DNA of 19,293 nt from an uncultured Clostridia bacterium. Its GTDB lineage: Bacteria; Bacillota; Clostridia; Oscillospirales; CAG-272. A program made the translations under genes and the position numbers. Each line of letters starts with the position of its first letter. Positions within the stretch are counted from its first letter, which is position 1. The stretch is from positions 1 to 19,293 of the forward strand of contig CALCTA010000104.1 in the NCBI GenBank assembly GCA_937893945.1, written 5' to 3'. The notes under the pieces are model-generated. The model ran no database searches and was not told where the DNA came from. It worked only from the letters and a program-made list of their open reading frames with translations. This document shows, in pieces, positions 1 through 8,699 of the stretch.

Positions 1-10
1 TCCTCCTTTT
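1..10 (-). promoter_or_regulatory. Probable ribosome binding site of an off-window gene
   Basis: Read on the minus strand, the last ten bases of the window are AAAAGGAGGA, a near-complete Shine-Dalgarno sequence. It is preceded by A/T-rich DNA, as is usual in Clostridia. A minus-strand gene would therefore be expected to start within about ten bases beyond the left edge. The start codon is not visible, so this is inference from the motif and from the strand of the neighbouring operon. Confidence 0.4.
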
Positions 11-19
11 ATTTTGATC

Positions 20-98
20 GCAGGGCGGTGGCTTGCTGCCGCCGTTTATAAAAATATCATTGCGTTTTGCGCGGACCGTCGAGGACGCCGGTCCCTAC
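20..98. repeat. Small intergenic repeat-like element with two hairpins
   Basis: This stretch has two GC-rich hairpins joined by an A/T-rich linker. One pairs GGCGGT (24-29) with GCCGCC (38-43), including one G-T pair. The other pairs GGACCG (73-78) with CGGTCC (89-94). The outer ends are imperfect inverted repeats: GCAGGG at 20-25, and GTAGGG read on the minus strand at 93-98. It carries no plausible gene. The arrangement resembles the GTAGGG-headed repetitive intergenic elements I remember from gut Clostridia genomes, but only one copy is in the window, so repetitiveness is not shown. Confidence 0.4.
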
Positions 99-165
99 AA
101 CAAATTTTTCTGTTTATCGGCAAAGCCTATATAAATTCCGCCACTATGACGGTTTTTCGTTATAC

Positions 166-198
166 AAAAAAGAGATATGCTTCTCGCATATCTCTTTT
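166..198 (-). terminator. Terminator of the V-type ATPase operon
   Basis: A perfect 13-bp stem pairs 168-180 with 186-198 around a 5-base loop. On the minus strand it is followed by six T residues (171-166). It lies 18 bases past the ntpD stop codon, in the correct orientation to end the nine-gene operon. The other strand also has T-rich sequence after the stem, so it may work both ways. Confidence 0.92.
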
Positions 199-216
199 CT
201 TTTCATAGAAGCGCGG

Positions 217-903
217 TCATTCTGCCGCTATCTCCTCTTCTTCGTCGCTCTGCTTGTGTGCCGTTCTCTGTGCTTCAAGCATCATATCCTTGACCTTCAT
301 AAGTCGCGTGGTGTTTCCGCGCTCGTTCTCGTCAAGCTTCATCTTGATGCTCTTGATAGCGGCAAGATACTGCGGCATCATAATATACTCAAGGGCGTTA
401 ACTCTGCGGCGAGTCTTCTCTATCTCCTCTGCGAGAAGCTGAGCCTGCTTTTCAAGCTCTGCCATTCTGACAAGGTCCTCAAGTATGCCGCCAAGCTCGC
501 GGAGAGATACGTCAAGGTCGCCCGAGGTAAACGCGAGACCGTAGTTAAAGCTCTGCGCCGCTTCACCCTCTGAGGTAGAATAAGAAAATTCGGGCACTGT
601 AACGCTCATCATATTCTTATAGCTAACCTCAAGGCTTCCCTCTTTCTTAGGGCATATAAGAGCTTCCTCGAGCATCTTGGGGTTGCCCGACGCGCTCGCA
701 ACGCTAAAGCCCTTGTAATAAAGCTCAAGCGACTTCTCTACCCTCTCGCGAAGTGCCTTGTCCTCGCGCACTACCTCAAGGAACTGCTTCATAAGCTCGT
801 CTCGCTTATCCTTGAGCAGCTTGTGGCCGCGACGCGCCGTATTATATCTACCCTGAAGCTTTTTCATCTCCATACGGGTAGGATTTACTCTGATCTCAGC
901 CAT
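217..903 (-). CDS. ntpD: V-type Na+/H+-ATPase subunit D (central stalk)
   Basis: This 228-residue protein is the D subunit, which with subunit F forms the rotating central shaft inside the A3B3 head. The N-terminus carries the family's conserved block (NPTRMEMKKLQGRYNTARRG, residues 7-26), and the chain is dominated by N- and C-terminal long helices expected to form an antiparallel coiled coil. The C-terminal tail is acidic (residues 221-225). There is no signal peptide or membrane segment. The start is the ATG at 903, with AAAGGT upstream. It is the last gene of the operon, 35 bases after ntpB and just before the terminator. Length is near the family norm of about 210-230 residues. Confidence 0.95.
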   Translation of the reverse strand: MAEIRVNPTRMEMKKLQGRYNTARRGHKLLKDKRDELMKQFLEVVREDKALRERVEKSLELYYKGFSVASASGNPKMLEEALICPKKEGSLEVSYKNMMSVTVPEFSYSTSEGEAAQSFNYGLAFTSGDLDVSLRELGGILEDLVRMAELEKQAQLLAEEIEKTRRRVNALEYIMMPQYLAAIKSIKMKLDENERGNTTRLMKVKDMMLEAQRTAHKQSDEEEEIAAE

Positions 904-938
904 AAAAAATCAACCTTTCTTCAAAGCTACTCCTAAAA

Positions 939-2312
939 TCAGTTGCCCTTCCAATACTTATCAAGCATCTCGGGCTTGATCCTCTTCATCTCGCTCTTGG
1001 GGAGTATCGCGAGAAGCTCCCAGCCGAGATCAAGAGTTTCCTCAATGCTTCTGTTCTCATAGAAGCCCTGATTGATGTATCTCGCCTCAAATTCATCGGC
1101 AAACTTAGCGTAAAGTCTGTCAACGGGAGTGAGCGCCGCCTCTCCAAGCACCACCATAAGCTCCTTAGCCTCTTTACCTCTTGCGTAGCTTGAGAAGAGC
1201 TGATTCATAGTGCCTGCGTGGTCCTCTCTCGTCTTGCCCTCTCCTATTCCCTTGTCCTTAAGTCTTGAGAGCGAGGGGAGAACGTCAACGGGGGGCATAT
1301 AGCCCTTTCTGTACATATCTCTCGAGAGGATTATCTGTCCTTCGGTGATATATCCCGTAAGGTCGGGGATAGGATGAGTCTTGTCGTCCTCGGGCATGGT
1401 GAGTATCGGGATCATAGTGATAGAGCCCTCAGAGCCCATCTTTCTTCCCGCTCTCTCATACATGGTAGCAAGGTCGGTGTAGAGATATCCGGGGTATCCG
1501 CGCCTACCGGGAACCTCTTTTCTCGCGGCGGAGACCTCACGGAGAGCCTCAGCGTAGTTGGTGATGTCGGTCATAATGACAAGCACGTGCATATCACACT
1601 CAAACGCGAGATACTCCGCGGCAGTAAGCGCCATACGGGGTGTGGAAATTCTCTCTATAGCAGGGTCGGATGCGAGATTTATAAACAGCACGGTACGGTC
1701 GATAGCACCTGTTTTCTTAAAGTCGGATATAAAGAAATCCGCTTCCTCAAAGGTGATACCGACAGCGGCAAATACTACCGCAAACTTGGAGTCCGAGTTG
1801 CGAACCTTTGCCTGTCTCGCTATCTGCGCGGCAAGATTTGCGTGAGGAAGTCCCGAGCCCGAGAAGATAGGAAGCTTCTGTCCTCTTACGAGCGTGTTAA
1901 GTCCGTCTATGGTGGAAACTCCCGTCTCTATAAACTCAGACGGATAGTAGCGTGCCGCGGGGTTGATAGGCGTTCCGTTGATGTCGAGCGACTTCTCGGG
2001 GATAAGCTTTGCGCCACCGTCGATAGGCTCGCCCATTCCGTTGAATACTCGTCCGAGCATATTGGGAGAAACGGGCAGCTCAACGCCGTGTCCCGTAAAT
2101 CTAACCTTGCTGTGTGCCAGATTGAGACCTGCGCTCGACTCAAAGAGCTGAACCAGCACGTCTCTGCCGTTGACCTCAAGCACTCGGCAGCGGCGGACGT
2201 CGCCATTAGGCAGCTCTATCTCGCCAAGCTCGTCGTACTTTACGCCCTCGACCTGCTTTACAAGCATCAAAGGTCCTGCGACCTCTTCAATTGTTCTGTA
2301 TTCTCTGATCAT
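939..2312 (-). CDS. ntpB: V-type ATPase subunit B (regulatory head subunit)
   Basis: The non-catalytic B subunit alternates with A in the hexameric V1 head. From the ATG at 2312 the protein is 457 residues, close to the family's usual 460. The P-loop position is occupied by SGSGLPH (residues 151-157), the degenerate form that marks B rather than A, and the nucleotide-binding fold follows. A longer reading from a GTG at 2345, directly after the ntpA stop, adds 11 residues. It lacks the conserved N-terminus, which starts MIREYRTIEE, and the GGAAGGA ribosome site (about 10 bases upstream) fits the ATG. Translational coupling to ntpA is likely because only 33 bases separate them. Confidence 0.95.
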   Translation of the reverse strand: MIREYRTIEEVAGPLMLVKQVEGVKYDELGEIELPNGDVRRCRVLEVNGRDVLVQLFESSAGLNLAHSKVRFTGHGVELPVSPNMLGRVFNGMGEPIDGGAKLIPEKSLDINGTPINPAARYYPSEFIETGVSTIDGLNTLVRGQKLPIFSGSGLPHANLAAQIARQAKVRNSDSKFAVVFAAVGITFEEADFFISDFKKTGAIDRTVLFINLASDPAIERISTPRMALTAAEYLAFECDMHVLVIMTDITNYAEALREVSAARKEVPGRRGYPGYLYTDLATMYERAGRKMGSEGSITMIPILTMPEDDKTHPIPDLTGYITEGQIILSRDMYRKGYMPPVDVLPSLSRLKDKGIGEGKTREDHAGTMNQLFSSYARGKEAKELMVVLGEAALTPVDRLYAKFADEFEARYINQGFYENRSIEETLDLGWELLAILPKSEMKRIKPEMLDKYWKGN

Positions 2313-2345
2313 TTTAGATGCGTCCTTCCGTAAAAATTGTGGCAC

Positions 2346-4109
2346 TCAGGCTTCAGCCTTCAAGGCGTCAAGCTCTCTTGTGATCTCCTCGTCGATAGCC
2401 GCGTAAGTCTTTTTATACTCTGCGTAAGGTACTGCCTTAGCACGACCTATCTGCTCTCTTACGGGAAGAGTGGAGATCTTCTCTATATCCGCACCGACAT
2501 CAATTGCCTTTGCCGCCTTATCTCCAAACGAGAAGATAAGCTCGATAAGTGCCGCCTGCTTGTCAAGCTCTGTGAAGCTGTCGGTGTCCTCAAAAGCGTT
2601 CTGCTGCAGGAAGTCCTCGCGGATAGACTGAGCAAGCTCGAGCTTTAGTCTGTCCTCGGGAGAAAGCGCGTCCATACCGACGAGCTTGACTATCTCCTGA
2701 AGATCGCTCTCTTCCTGAAGGATCTTGAGCAGTCTTGCGGTATTGTCCATCCAGGACTTAGAAACGTTTTCCGAGAACCAGCCGTCAAGTCTGTCGCGGT
2801 AGAGCGAGTAGGAATTGAGCCAGTTTATCGCGGGGAAATGTCTCCTGTAAGCAAGAGACGCGTCAAGTCCCCAGAAGACCTTAACTATACGGAGAGTAGC
2901 CTGAGTTACAGGCTCGGAAATATCACCGCCCTGAGGCGAGACCGCGCCGATAGCCGAAAGTGCGCCCTCTCTTGCGTCTGAGCCGAGGCAGACCACCTTT
3001 CCCGCTCTCTCGTAGAACTGAGCAAGACGGCTGGTAAGGTATGCGGGATAACCCTCCTCGCCCGGCATCTCCTCAAGACGTCCCGACATCTCACGGAGCG
3101 CCTCTGCCCAACGGGAAGTAGAATCCGCGATAACGGCTACCGAATAGCCCATATCTCTATAGTACTCTGCTATAGTAATACCCGTGTATATAGATGCCTC
3201 GCGCGCCGCAACCGGCATATCCGAGGTATTTGCTATAAGAACGGTTCGCATCATAAGCGACTTGCCTGTTCTGGGGTCGGTCAGCTCAGGGAATTCGCGC
3301 AGAACGTCAGTCATCTCGTTTCCGCGCTCACCGCAACCGATATAAACAACAAGGTCAACGTCGCTCCACTTTGCGAGCTGATGCTGTACGACAGTCTTAC
3401 CCGAGCCAAAGGGGCCGGGAACGCAAGCCGTACCGCCCTTTGCTATCGGAAAGAGCGCGTCGATTATGCGCTGTCCCGATATCATCGGCTCAACAGGCGG
3501 AAGCTTCTGCGCGTAAGGGCGGGATACACGGACAGGCCACTTCTGCATAAGCGTGATATCCACCATATTGCCGTCGTCAAGCTTTATCTTGCCTATCCTG
3601 TCGGTAACCTTGAAATCGCCCGTACGGAGCTCCACGACAGTTCCGTTCATATTTGGCGGAACCATTATCTTATGCGTAAGCACCTCGGTCTCCTGCACCG
3701 TACCAAGCACGTCGCCTGCCTTGACCCTGTCTCCAAATTCGCGCATCGCCTCAAAGTGCCATACCTTGCCACGATCAAGCGCGGGCTCGTCGATACCCTT
3801 TGTAATATTAGATCCACAGCGCACTCTCATTGCTTCAAGCGGACGCTGGATACCGTCGTAAATATTAGTAAGAAGTCCGGGACCAAGCTCTACCGAAAGG
3901 GGCGCACCCGTGGAGACCACCTTGTCTCCTCTTCCGATACCTGCGGTCTCCTCATAGACCTGAATGGAAGCCTTATCTCCGTGCATTTCGATGATCTCGC
4001 CTATAAGTCGCTTCTCACCTACTCTTACTACGTCGAACATATTAGCCTCACGCATTCCCTCGGCAATTACGAGAGGTCCCGAAACCTTGAGTATTTTTCC
4101 TTCAATCAT
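2346..4109 (-). CDS. ntpA: V-type ATPase catalytic subunit A
   Basis: This is the catalytic head subunit, 587 residues, the usual bacterial length. An N-terminal beta barrel is followed by the A-specific non-homologous insert (roughly residues 110-190), which F-type beta subunits lack. The nucleotide domain has the P-loop GPFGSGKT (232-239) and the GER motif with the catalytic glutamate (260-262). The ATG at 4109 is chosen because GGAGG lies 8 bases before it. An upstream in-frame TTG at 4124 overlaps that ribosome site and would add five non-conserved residues. It is 23 bases downstream of the subunit F gene. It hydrolyses or makes ATP at the A/B interfaces on the cytoplasmic side. Confidence 0.97.
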   Translation of the reverse strand: MIEGKILKVSGPLVIAEGMREANMFDVVRVGEKRLIGEIIEMHGDKASIQVYEETAGIGRGDKVVSTGAPLSVELGPGLLTNIYDGIQRPLEAMRVRCGSNITKGIDEPALDRGKVWHFEAMREFGDRVKAGDVLGTVQETEVLTHKIMVPPNMNGTVVELRTGDFKVTDRIGKIKLDDGNMVDITLMQKWPVRVSRPYAQKLPPVEPMISGQRIIDALFPIAKGGTACVPGPFGSGKTVVQHQLAKWSDVDLVVYIGCGERGNEMTDVLREFPELTDPRTGKSLMMRTVLIANTSDMPVAAREASIYTGITIAEYYRDMGYSVAVIADSTSRWAEALREMSGRLEEMPGEEGYPAYLTSRLAQFYERAGKVVCLGSDAREGALSAIGAVSPQGGDISEPVTQATLRIVKVFWGLDASLAYRRHFPAINWLNSYSLYRDRLDGWFSENVSKSWMDNTARLLKILQEESDLQEIVKLVGMDALSPEDRLKLELAQSIREDFLQQNAFEDTDSFTELDKQAALIELIFSFGDKAAKAIDVGADIEKISTLPVREQIGRAKAVPYAEYKKTYAAIDEEITRELDALKAEA

Positions 4110-4132
4110 TCTTTGTGCCTCCAAGCGTTATT

Positions 4133-4459
4133 TTATTCGCTATCCTTAAAGAGAATGTCCGCGCCTATCGCACGCTGGGCGGCATTCCTTATATTTGCCA
4201 TACCGTAGCCGTTGCTTCCCTTACTTGAGGGTATAACGGTTATAGCAGGCAGAGGAGCTTCCTTGTACTTTGCCCTCTCCTCTTCAGTCTGCACGGCAAG
4301 ATCCTCTGTAATGAAGATCACCGCGTATTCTCCGCTCTTTACAAGCTCGCTTATCTTTTCCGACGCCTCTTCTCCGCTCTGCACCTCGTGCACCGCAAAG
4401 CCAAGCGCCATAAATCCGAGAACGCTGTCGCGGTCGCCAATAATACCGATCTTATGCAT
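4133..4459 (-). CDS. ntpG: V-type ATPase subunit F (central stalk, NtpG in E. hirae naming)
   Basis: A 108-residue soluble protein starting MHKIGIIGDRDSVLGF, the characteristic opening of A/V-ATPase subunit F, a CheY-like alpha/beta domain. The second strand region (about residues 48-53, VIFITE) and the segment PAITVIPS (70-77) match the family. It binds subunit D in the rotating shaft. Its ATG lies 8 bases inside the end of ntpC, with GAGGG six bases upstream, so the two are probably translationally coupled. Naming is confusing in this family: most annotations call it subunit F, while Enterococcus hirae calls it NtpG. Confidence 0.93.
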   Translation of the reverse strand: MHKIGIIGDRDSVLGFMALGFAVHEVQSGEEASEKISELVKSGEYAVIFITEDLAVQTEEERAKYKEAPLPAITVIPSSKGSNGYGMANIRNAAQRAIGADILFKDSE

Positions 4460-5453
4460 AGCATTCCCTCAATCTTTCCTTGATTATGTCGGGAGAAAGT
4501 CCCGCATCCTTGCCCGCAAGGATTATTCTCACGTTCTTCACCTCATACTCAAGCGCGACTATATATCCTATAGCTATCTCAGCGCCAAAGGTAACGCGCT
4601 TTGCCTCCTTTGCGACCTCAAGCCAGAGGTCATCTGCCTTTTTCTCAAGTAGGCTGAGGCTCTCGTTTGCCGATATTGCCTCGGCAATACGCTCGTAAGC
4701 ACCTCTCGAAAGCTCTTCTGCAAATCTTTCCTCGCCCCCTCGAAGAGCCGCGAGATAGAAGTCAAGCGACCTGCTTCCGCCCTCGATATATGCTTCGGTG
4801 AGCACTCCCTCGGCGGTGTTTCCAAGATGCATTCTCATAACGCGCAAGGTCATCATAATGTTGACGAGGTCTATCTTGGCAGTTGCCAATCTCAGCGCAA
4901 GTCCTATCCCTGACGCTTTAGCCGCCGAGAGAATGTCTGCAAAGCACGCGCGGTCAATGATAAAATCTATCTTCTGCGGATTTGCGGTCGCGGCAAACGC
5001 CTCCTCGGCAGATATGATCGCCTCTGCCATATTGGTAGGATATGACGAATAGTCCTTATCCTCAAAGGAGCGTTTAGCCTCGGAAAGAGAAACGCTTCCG
5101 AGATCAAGCAGCATTCCATCGGGGGATATTCCCCTTGAGGCGCACTTTATCATCGCCTTGATATTGTTCGCATCATACTGATATTTAAGAAACTGTACAG
5201 CATCAGCGCACTCCATAGACGCCACCTCGGCGTGTCCTGCCTTAAGCACGCTCTCAAGCGTTTCCTCGCGCAAAATACTCTCGCCGTCCTTGACTGTCTC
5301 AAATCCGAAGTCCGAGAGCTGTGCCAGCACGGTATCGGCGCTCTCGGCATCAGCGAGATGAAAGAGCCGCTCTCTGCTTGCGATCTTATTCTCTAAGGCG
5401 CGGATCCTGGCAGAGCTGTACATATATTCGGTTGGATTGTAGCCTTTAGCCAT
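4452..5453 (-). CDS. ntpC: V-type ATPase subunit C (rotor socket, d-type)
   Basis: Subunit C is the funnel-shaped adaptor joining the central D-F shaft to the membrane ring of subunit K. The 333-residue, mainly helical and membrane-segment-free protein matches the family length. Family-like features include the start (NPTEYMYSSARIRALENKI), the DxVNIMMTLR-type segment near the middle, and a C-terminal stretch around VALEYEVKNVRIILAGK. The ATG at 5453 follows AAGGGG closely, 19 bases after the ntpE stop. The 3' end overlaps the subunit F gene by 8 bases. Confidence 0.93.
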   Translation of the reverse strand: MAKGYNPTEYMYSSARIRALENKIASRERLFHLADAESADTVLAQLSDFGFETVKDGESILREETLESVLKAGHAEVASMECADAVQFLKYQYDANNIKAMIKCASRGISPDGMLLDLGSVSLSEAKRSFEDKDYSSYPTNMAEAIISAEEAFAATANPQKIDFIIDRACFADILSAAKASGIGLALRLATAKIDLVNIMMTLRVMRMHLGNTAEGVLTEAYIEGGSRSLDFYLAALRGGEERFAEELSRGAYERIAEAISANESLSLLEKKADDLWLEVAKEAKRVTFGAEIAIGYIVALEYEVKNVRIILAGKDAGLSPDIIKERLRECYA

Positions 5454-5472
5454 TTCCCCTTTTCACCTTTCT

Positions 5473-6144
5473 TTAGGAAAATAAGATCCTCGCCACCTCA
5501 GCTTCAAGTCTGGGGCGGAGGTAAGAAAATATTGCCTCAAGCGAGTTGTTTATCTCTACGCTTCCTCTGCGAAGCACAAGACCCCCATCGATATCAACGG
5601 TGTCTAGGGAGAGTCTTACTCTATCGGGGAGATCGCCCATATCCTTGCCGACTATTCGGCGCTTGAAGTTATTCATCAGGCTCTGTCCGAGCTTTTCTCT
5701 GTCGCGTGGATTGAGCATTATCTCGTATATATAAGGTTCATCCTGCTCTCCGTCAGAGCCGTAAAGCGCCTCTCTCTCATTCTCTGCTTCATATTCCGAC
5801 CAGAGACAAGCGCACAAAAGTCCCGTAAGCAGTTCAAGTCTCGCCTCGCCCTCAAGCTCGGCAAGCTCTTTTCTCGCGACCGCGAACGCGCGGTCTATCA
5901 GCTCGCTCTGCGCCTCGAGTAAAGCGTTCTTGCGCAGAGTTTTTTCGCCCGAGCGAGCGCGCATTGCTATCTCTGCCGCCTCGCCCTTTGCCGCGGCGTT
6001 AGCTGCGGCAGTTATGTTATTTGCCTTCTCGGCATATTCTGCGGATATTCTCGCCGCCTCGGCATCTGCCGCTGCAAGCTTTGCGGCGGCGTCGCGACGG
6101 GCTTCGTCAAGAATTTTATCCGTAATCTTGCTAAGTCCTGTCAT
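5473..6144 (-). CDS. ntpE: V-type ATPase subunit E (peripheral stalk)
   Basis: A 223-residue peripheral stalk subunit. About residues 1-95 form an alanine- and charge-rich helix typical of the E/G coiled coil. The remainder is the globular domain that contacts the head, ending in the typical IFSYLRPRLEAEVARILF. It pairs with the small stalk protein encoded first in the operon to act as a stator. It is a little longer than usual for the family (about 190-200). The excess appears to be an acidic stretch around residues 117-136. The ATG at 6144 has GGGTGA upstream and lies 31 bases after ntpK. Confidence 0.92.
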   Translation of the reverse strand: MTGLSKITDKILDEARRDAAAKLAAADAEAARISAEYAEKANNITAAANAAAKGEAAEIAMRARSGEKTLRKNALLEAQSELIDRAFAVARKELAELEGEARLELLTGLLCACLWSEYEAENEREALYGSDGEQDEPYIYEIMLNPRDREKLGQSLMNNFKRRIVGKDMGDLPDRVRLSLDTVDIDGGLVLRRGSVEINNSLEAIFSYLRPRLEAEVARILFS

Positions 6145-6175
6145 TCAGATCACCCAAAAACAGATCTATTGCTGA

Positions 6176-6670
6176 TCAGGAGAAGAGGATCATAAGGAGA
6201 GAAACGAGAAGTGAGAATATTGCGAAAGCCTCAACCATCGCAGCAGAGGTCATTGCCTTACCAACCTCTTTAGGACGCTTGGAAAGGAGAGAAATGCCTG
6301 CGGCAGATACTCTGCCCTGCTTTACCGCGGAAACATATCCGACAACTGCGATAGGAAGAGCCGCTACGAAGAAGTAAGCACCCTGTGCAATAGTAAGAGT
6401 GGATACGCTACCCGAGAAAACGCCCATCTTGAATATGATGAGGAAGGCGGTGATAAAGCCGTAGATACCCTGAGTTGCGGGGAGAGCCTGAAGAAGAAGT
6501 GCCTTACCGAACTTGGTGGGATCTTCAGAAACAAGGCCTGCGGCAGCCTCACCTACCAAGCCAACAGCCTTTGCACTACCCATACAAGCGAGAGTAGCCG
6601 CGAGAGCCGCACCTGCGAAAGCAATATTGTTACCTGTAAATATCAAAGAAAGAAGTTCGCTGAATGTCAT
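6176..6670 (-). CDS. ntpK: V-type ATPase subunit K (Na+-binding rotor ring proteolipid)
   Basis: This 164-residue protein has four membrane helices arranged as two duplicated hairpins, as in E. hirae NtpK (156 residues). Many copies form the rotor ring. Residues L63, T66 and Q67 in helix 2, Q118 in the loop entering helix 4, and E147 in helix 4 (motif AAMVEAFA) line up with the five NtpK ligands L61, T64, Q65, Q110 and E139 that coordinate Na+. As in other double-hairpin proteolipids, only the second hairpin carries the ion-binding carboxylate; the first has Q at that place. The ATG at 6670 has AAGGAGA about 10 bases upstream. Confidence 0.96.
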   Translation of the reverse strand: MTFSELLSLIFTGNNIAFAGAALAATLACMGSAKAVGLVGEAAAGLVSEDPTKFGKALLLQALPATQGIYGFITAFLIIFKMGVFSGSVSTLTIAQGAYFFVAALPIAVVGYVSAVKQGRVSAAGISLLSKRPKEVGKAMTSAAMVEAFAIFSLLVSLLMILFS

Positions 6671-6716
6671 TTTTAAATATCTCCTTATTAAAAATTAAAT
6701 CAATTCAAAATAGTGT

Positions 6717-8699
6717 TTAAGAATCCTGATGCTCGGTAAACTTTTCCGAAGCGGTAACAGGTTCAAATTGTACTCCGCCGTCCTCGTAGAACTTACCGAA
6801 GAACTCAATGTACTGAAGTCTTGAGGTGTGAACGAAGGTGCCGAGCACGTTGATGGCAAGATTGAGCAGATGACCGATGATGAAAACGAGAATAAATATT
6901 ATTATTCCGAACACCGACGGGCCTCCCATCGTGCCGAGTATATTTACCACCTGCGCGATGATTCCCGCCGCAAGTCCGAGCGCGAGTATTCGCGAGTAGG
7001 AGAGCAGGTCGGACGCGTAGTTGATAAGATCGTAAAGTCCGAGAAGTCCTTTGAGAAGCTTCATAACAATGTTCTTCTCTTTTCTGCCGTGAGTAAGCAC
7101 TATCAGTGCCACACCCGCAATAGCCACCCACATACCGACCGAGGGGACTATGACGAGAAGTCCTATTCCAAGGAAGAGGAGCCAATATGCGCCGATATCA
7201 AATATCGCGTCAAGCACCTTACCGTCCTTGCATAGCAGAACGAAGTTGACCGCCATACCCGCAAAGAGATGTATCGCGCCGACCGCAAGCCCGAATATCA
7301 AAAATCCCATAGGATTCTGAAGCGGATCAAAGATGAGCGCTAAGGTCGCCGCTTCTCCGCGGATAAGCGCGAGGTTTGGAAGTTTGTCAGCAGGAATGCC
7401 GAGCATATTCTGCATAAACGCGATCGGAAGATCGCCGAAATACGAGCCGAACAGCACGCCGAAGAATATACTTGATATTCCGCAATATCCAAACATCTTC
7501 ATACTGCGCTCAAGTCCCTTAGAAAGCTTGACTATCTTCGGGGCGAGGAAGCACGCAAGCACCATCACAAGTCCGTATCCCACGTCGGCAAACATAATGC
7601 CGAAGATAAGGAAGTAGAAAATACTCATTATCAGCGTAGGATCAAACTTTCCGTAAAGCGGATAGGAATACATTCCAAGCACCCACTCAAAGTTTGTGGC
7701 AAAGCCGTTGTTCTTGAGCAGTATAGGCGGTATATCCTCGTCCGCAGGATCAGAGGTCTCATAGGCACATTCAAACTTATCAAGCGCGCCCTTGACTATC
7801 TCTTCCCTGCCCGCAGGTATCCACGCCTTTATTATAGCCACGCTGTCGGTGGCGGCAAATTTCAGCTTCTGATTTGTAGCCTCAAGCTCGGTCGCCTCTA
7901 TGTCGTAGAGCACCTCGAGAAGTCCAACCCCATCGGGAGCTAACGTCATCAGCTCCCCGAGAAGCGCCTCGTCCTCGGCGGCAAGCTCACGCTGTCTCCT
8001 TTGCGCCGCTCTGCAATACTCTCTTGCGGTCATACATACGCCCGCGAAGTTAGCGCGGAGAAATCCGTAGGACGAAAGCAACGAGGATAGCGCCGCCGAG
8101 TCTGCCTTGTGGCAGAAGAAGGAGACGTAAACTCCGCTCTTATCCTTTCCGAGAATATTCACCACCGCCCCCGCTCCGTAGGTCGCCTTGCCCGTAGCCT
8201 CAAGATCTGTAGATACGGGAAGCACGCCAAGCAAGCAATCGGTAGTATCCGTGCCGCTAAAGCCGAGAGAAAGATCAAACGCAAGATAAGGGCGCGCCGC
8301 GCTTATCTCGGCGGTCGCCTTGCTTATTTCATTTTTTATCTGATTTCGCCTTGCCGCTATCTCCTCGGTTCTGGCGAGTACTTTTCTTGCCTTATTGGCA
8401 TACCCATTTTCAATAAACGCATCTACGTCCAGCTGAGTTTTCCCCGAAAAAAGACCTTTTTTCTTTTTAACGTAGGGCTCAAGCGTCAGAATAGCGCTAT
8501 TGATATCCGACAGCCCAGCCTCAAGCTCAAGTCGCCGTCCGTCGCAGCTTATACGCTGAAGCTCAAGCTCATCCGCCTCCGGATCGTCAGCGTAGGTGGA
8601 TATCTCCACACAGCGCAGGCGCATCAGCTTCTTGACGATGCCGTCAATCTCGGATCTGTGGGCATACACCGCAAGCCTTTTCATCTTGCTTACTGACAT
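6717..8699 (-). CDS. ntpI: V-type ATPase subunit I (membrane stator, a-type)
   Basis: A 660-residue stator subunit with a soluble N-terminal half (about 1-340, helical arms binding the peripheral stalks) and a membrane half with seven or eight hydrophobic segments (about 345-625). The segment SDLLSYSRILALGLAAG holds R570, the conserved arginine that faces the ring glutamate and drives ion release. A hydrophilic tail of about 30 residues follows the last helix. The ATG at 8699 overlaps the end of the preceding stalk gene by 10 bases, which suggests coupled translation. Length agrees with the family (about 640-660). Confidence 0.95.
   Translation of the reverse strand: MSVSKMKRLAVYAHRSEIDGIVKKLMRLRCVEISTYADDPEADELELQRISCDGRRLELEAGLSDINSAILTLEPYVKKKKGLFSGKTQLDVDAFIENGYANKARKVLARTEEIAARRNQIKNEISKATAEISAARPYLAFDLSLGFSGTDTTDCLLGVLPVSTDLEATGKATYGAGAVVNILGKDKSGVYVSFFCHKADSAALSSLLSSYGFLRANFAGVCMTAREYCRAAQRRQRELAAEDEALLGELMTLAPDGVGLLEVLYDIEATELEATNQKLKFAATDSVAIIKAWIPAGREEIVKGALDKFECAYETSDPADEDIPPILLKNNGFATNFEWVLGMYSYPLYGKFDPTLIMSIFYFLIFGIMFADVGYGLVMVLACFLAPKIVKLSKGLERSMKMFGYCGISSIFFGVLFGSYFGDLPIAFMQNMLGIPADKLPNLALIRGEAATLALIFDPLQNPMGFLIFGLAVGAIHLFAGMAVNFVLLCKDGKVLDAIFDIGAYWLLFLGIGLLVIVPSVGMWVAIAGVALIVLTHGRKEKNIVMKLLKGLLGLYDLINYASDLLSYSRILALGLAAGIIAQVVNILGTMGGPSVFGIIIFILVFIIGHLLNLAINVLGTFVHTSRLQYIEFFGKFYEDGGVQFEPVTASEKFTEHQDS

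Noticed and set aside
1374..2333. Long plus-strand ORF of 319 codons
   Set aside because: It lies antisense within ntpB, has no ribosome site and no family-like sequence; it is a shadow of the GC-biased third positions.
2346..4109. F-type ATP synthase beta subunit
   Set aside because: The large insert after the N-terminal barrel and the GPFGSGKT P-loop identify the V/A-type A subunit; neighbours I, K, C and D confirm it.
3381..4208. Plus-strand ORF of 275 codons
   Set aside because: Antisense to ntpA, no ribosome site or recognisable domain.
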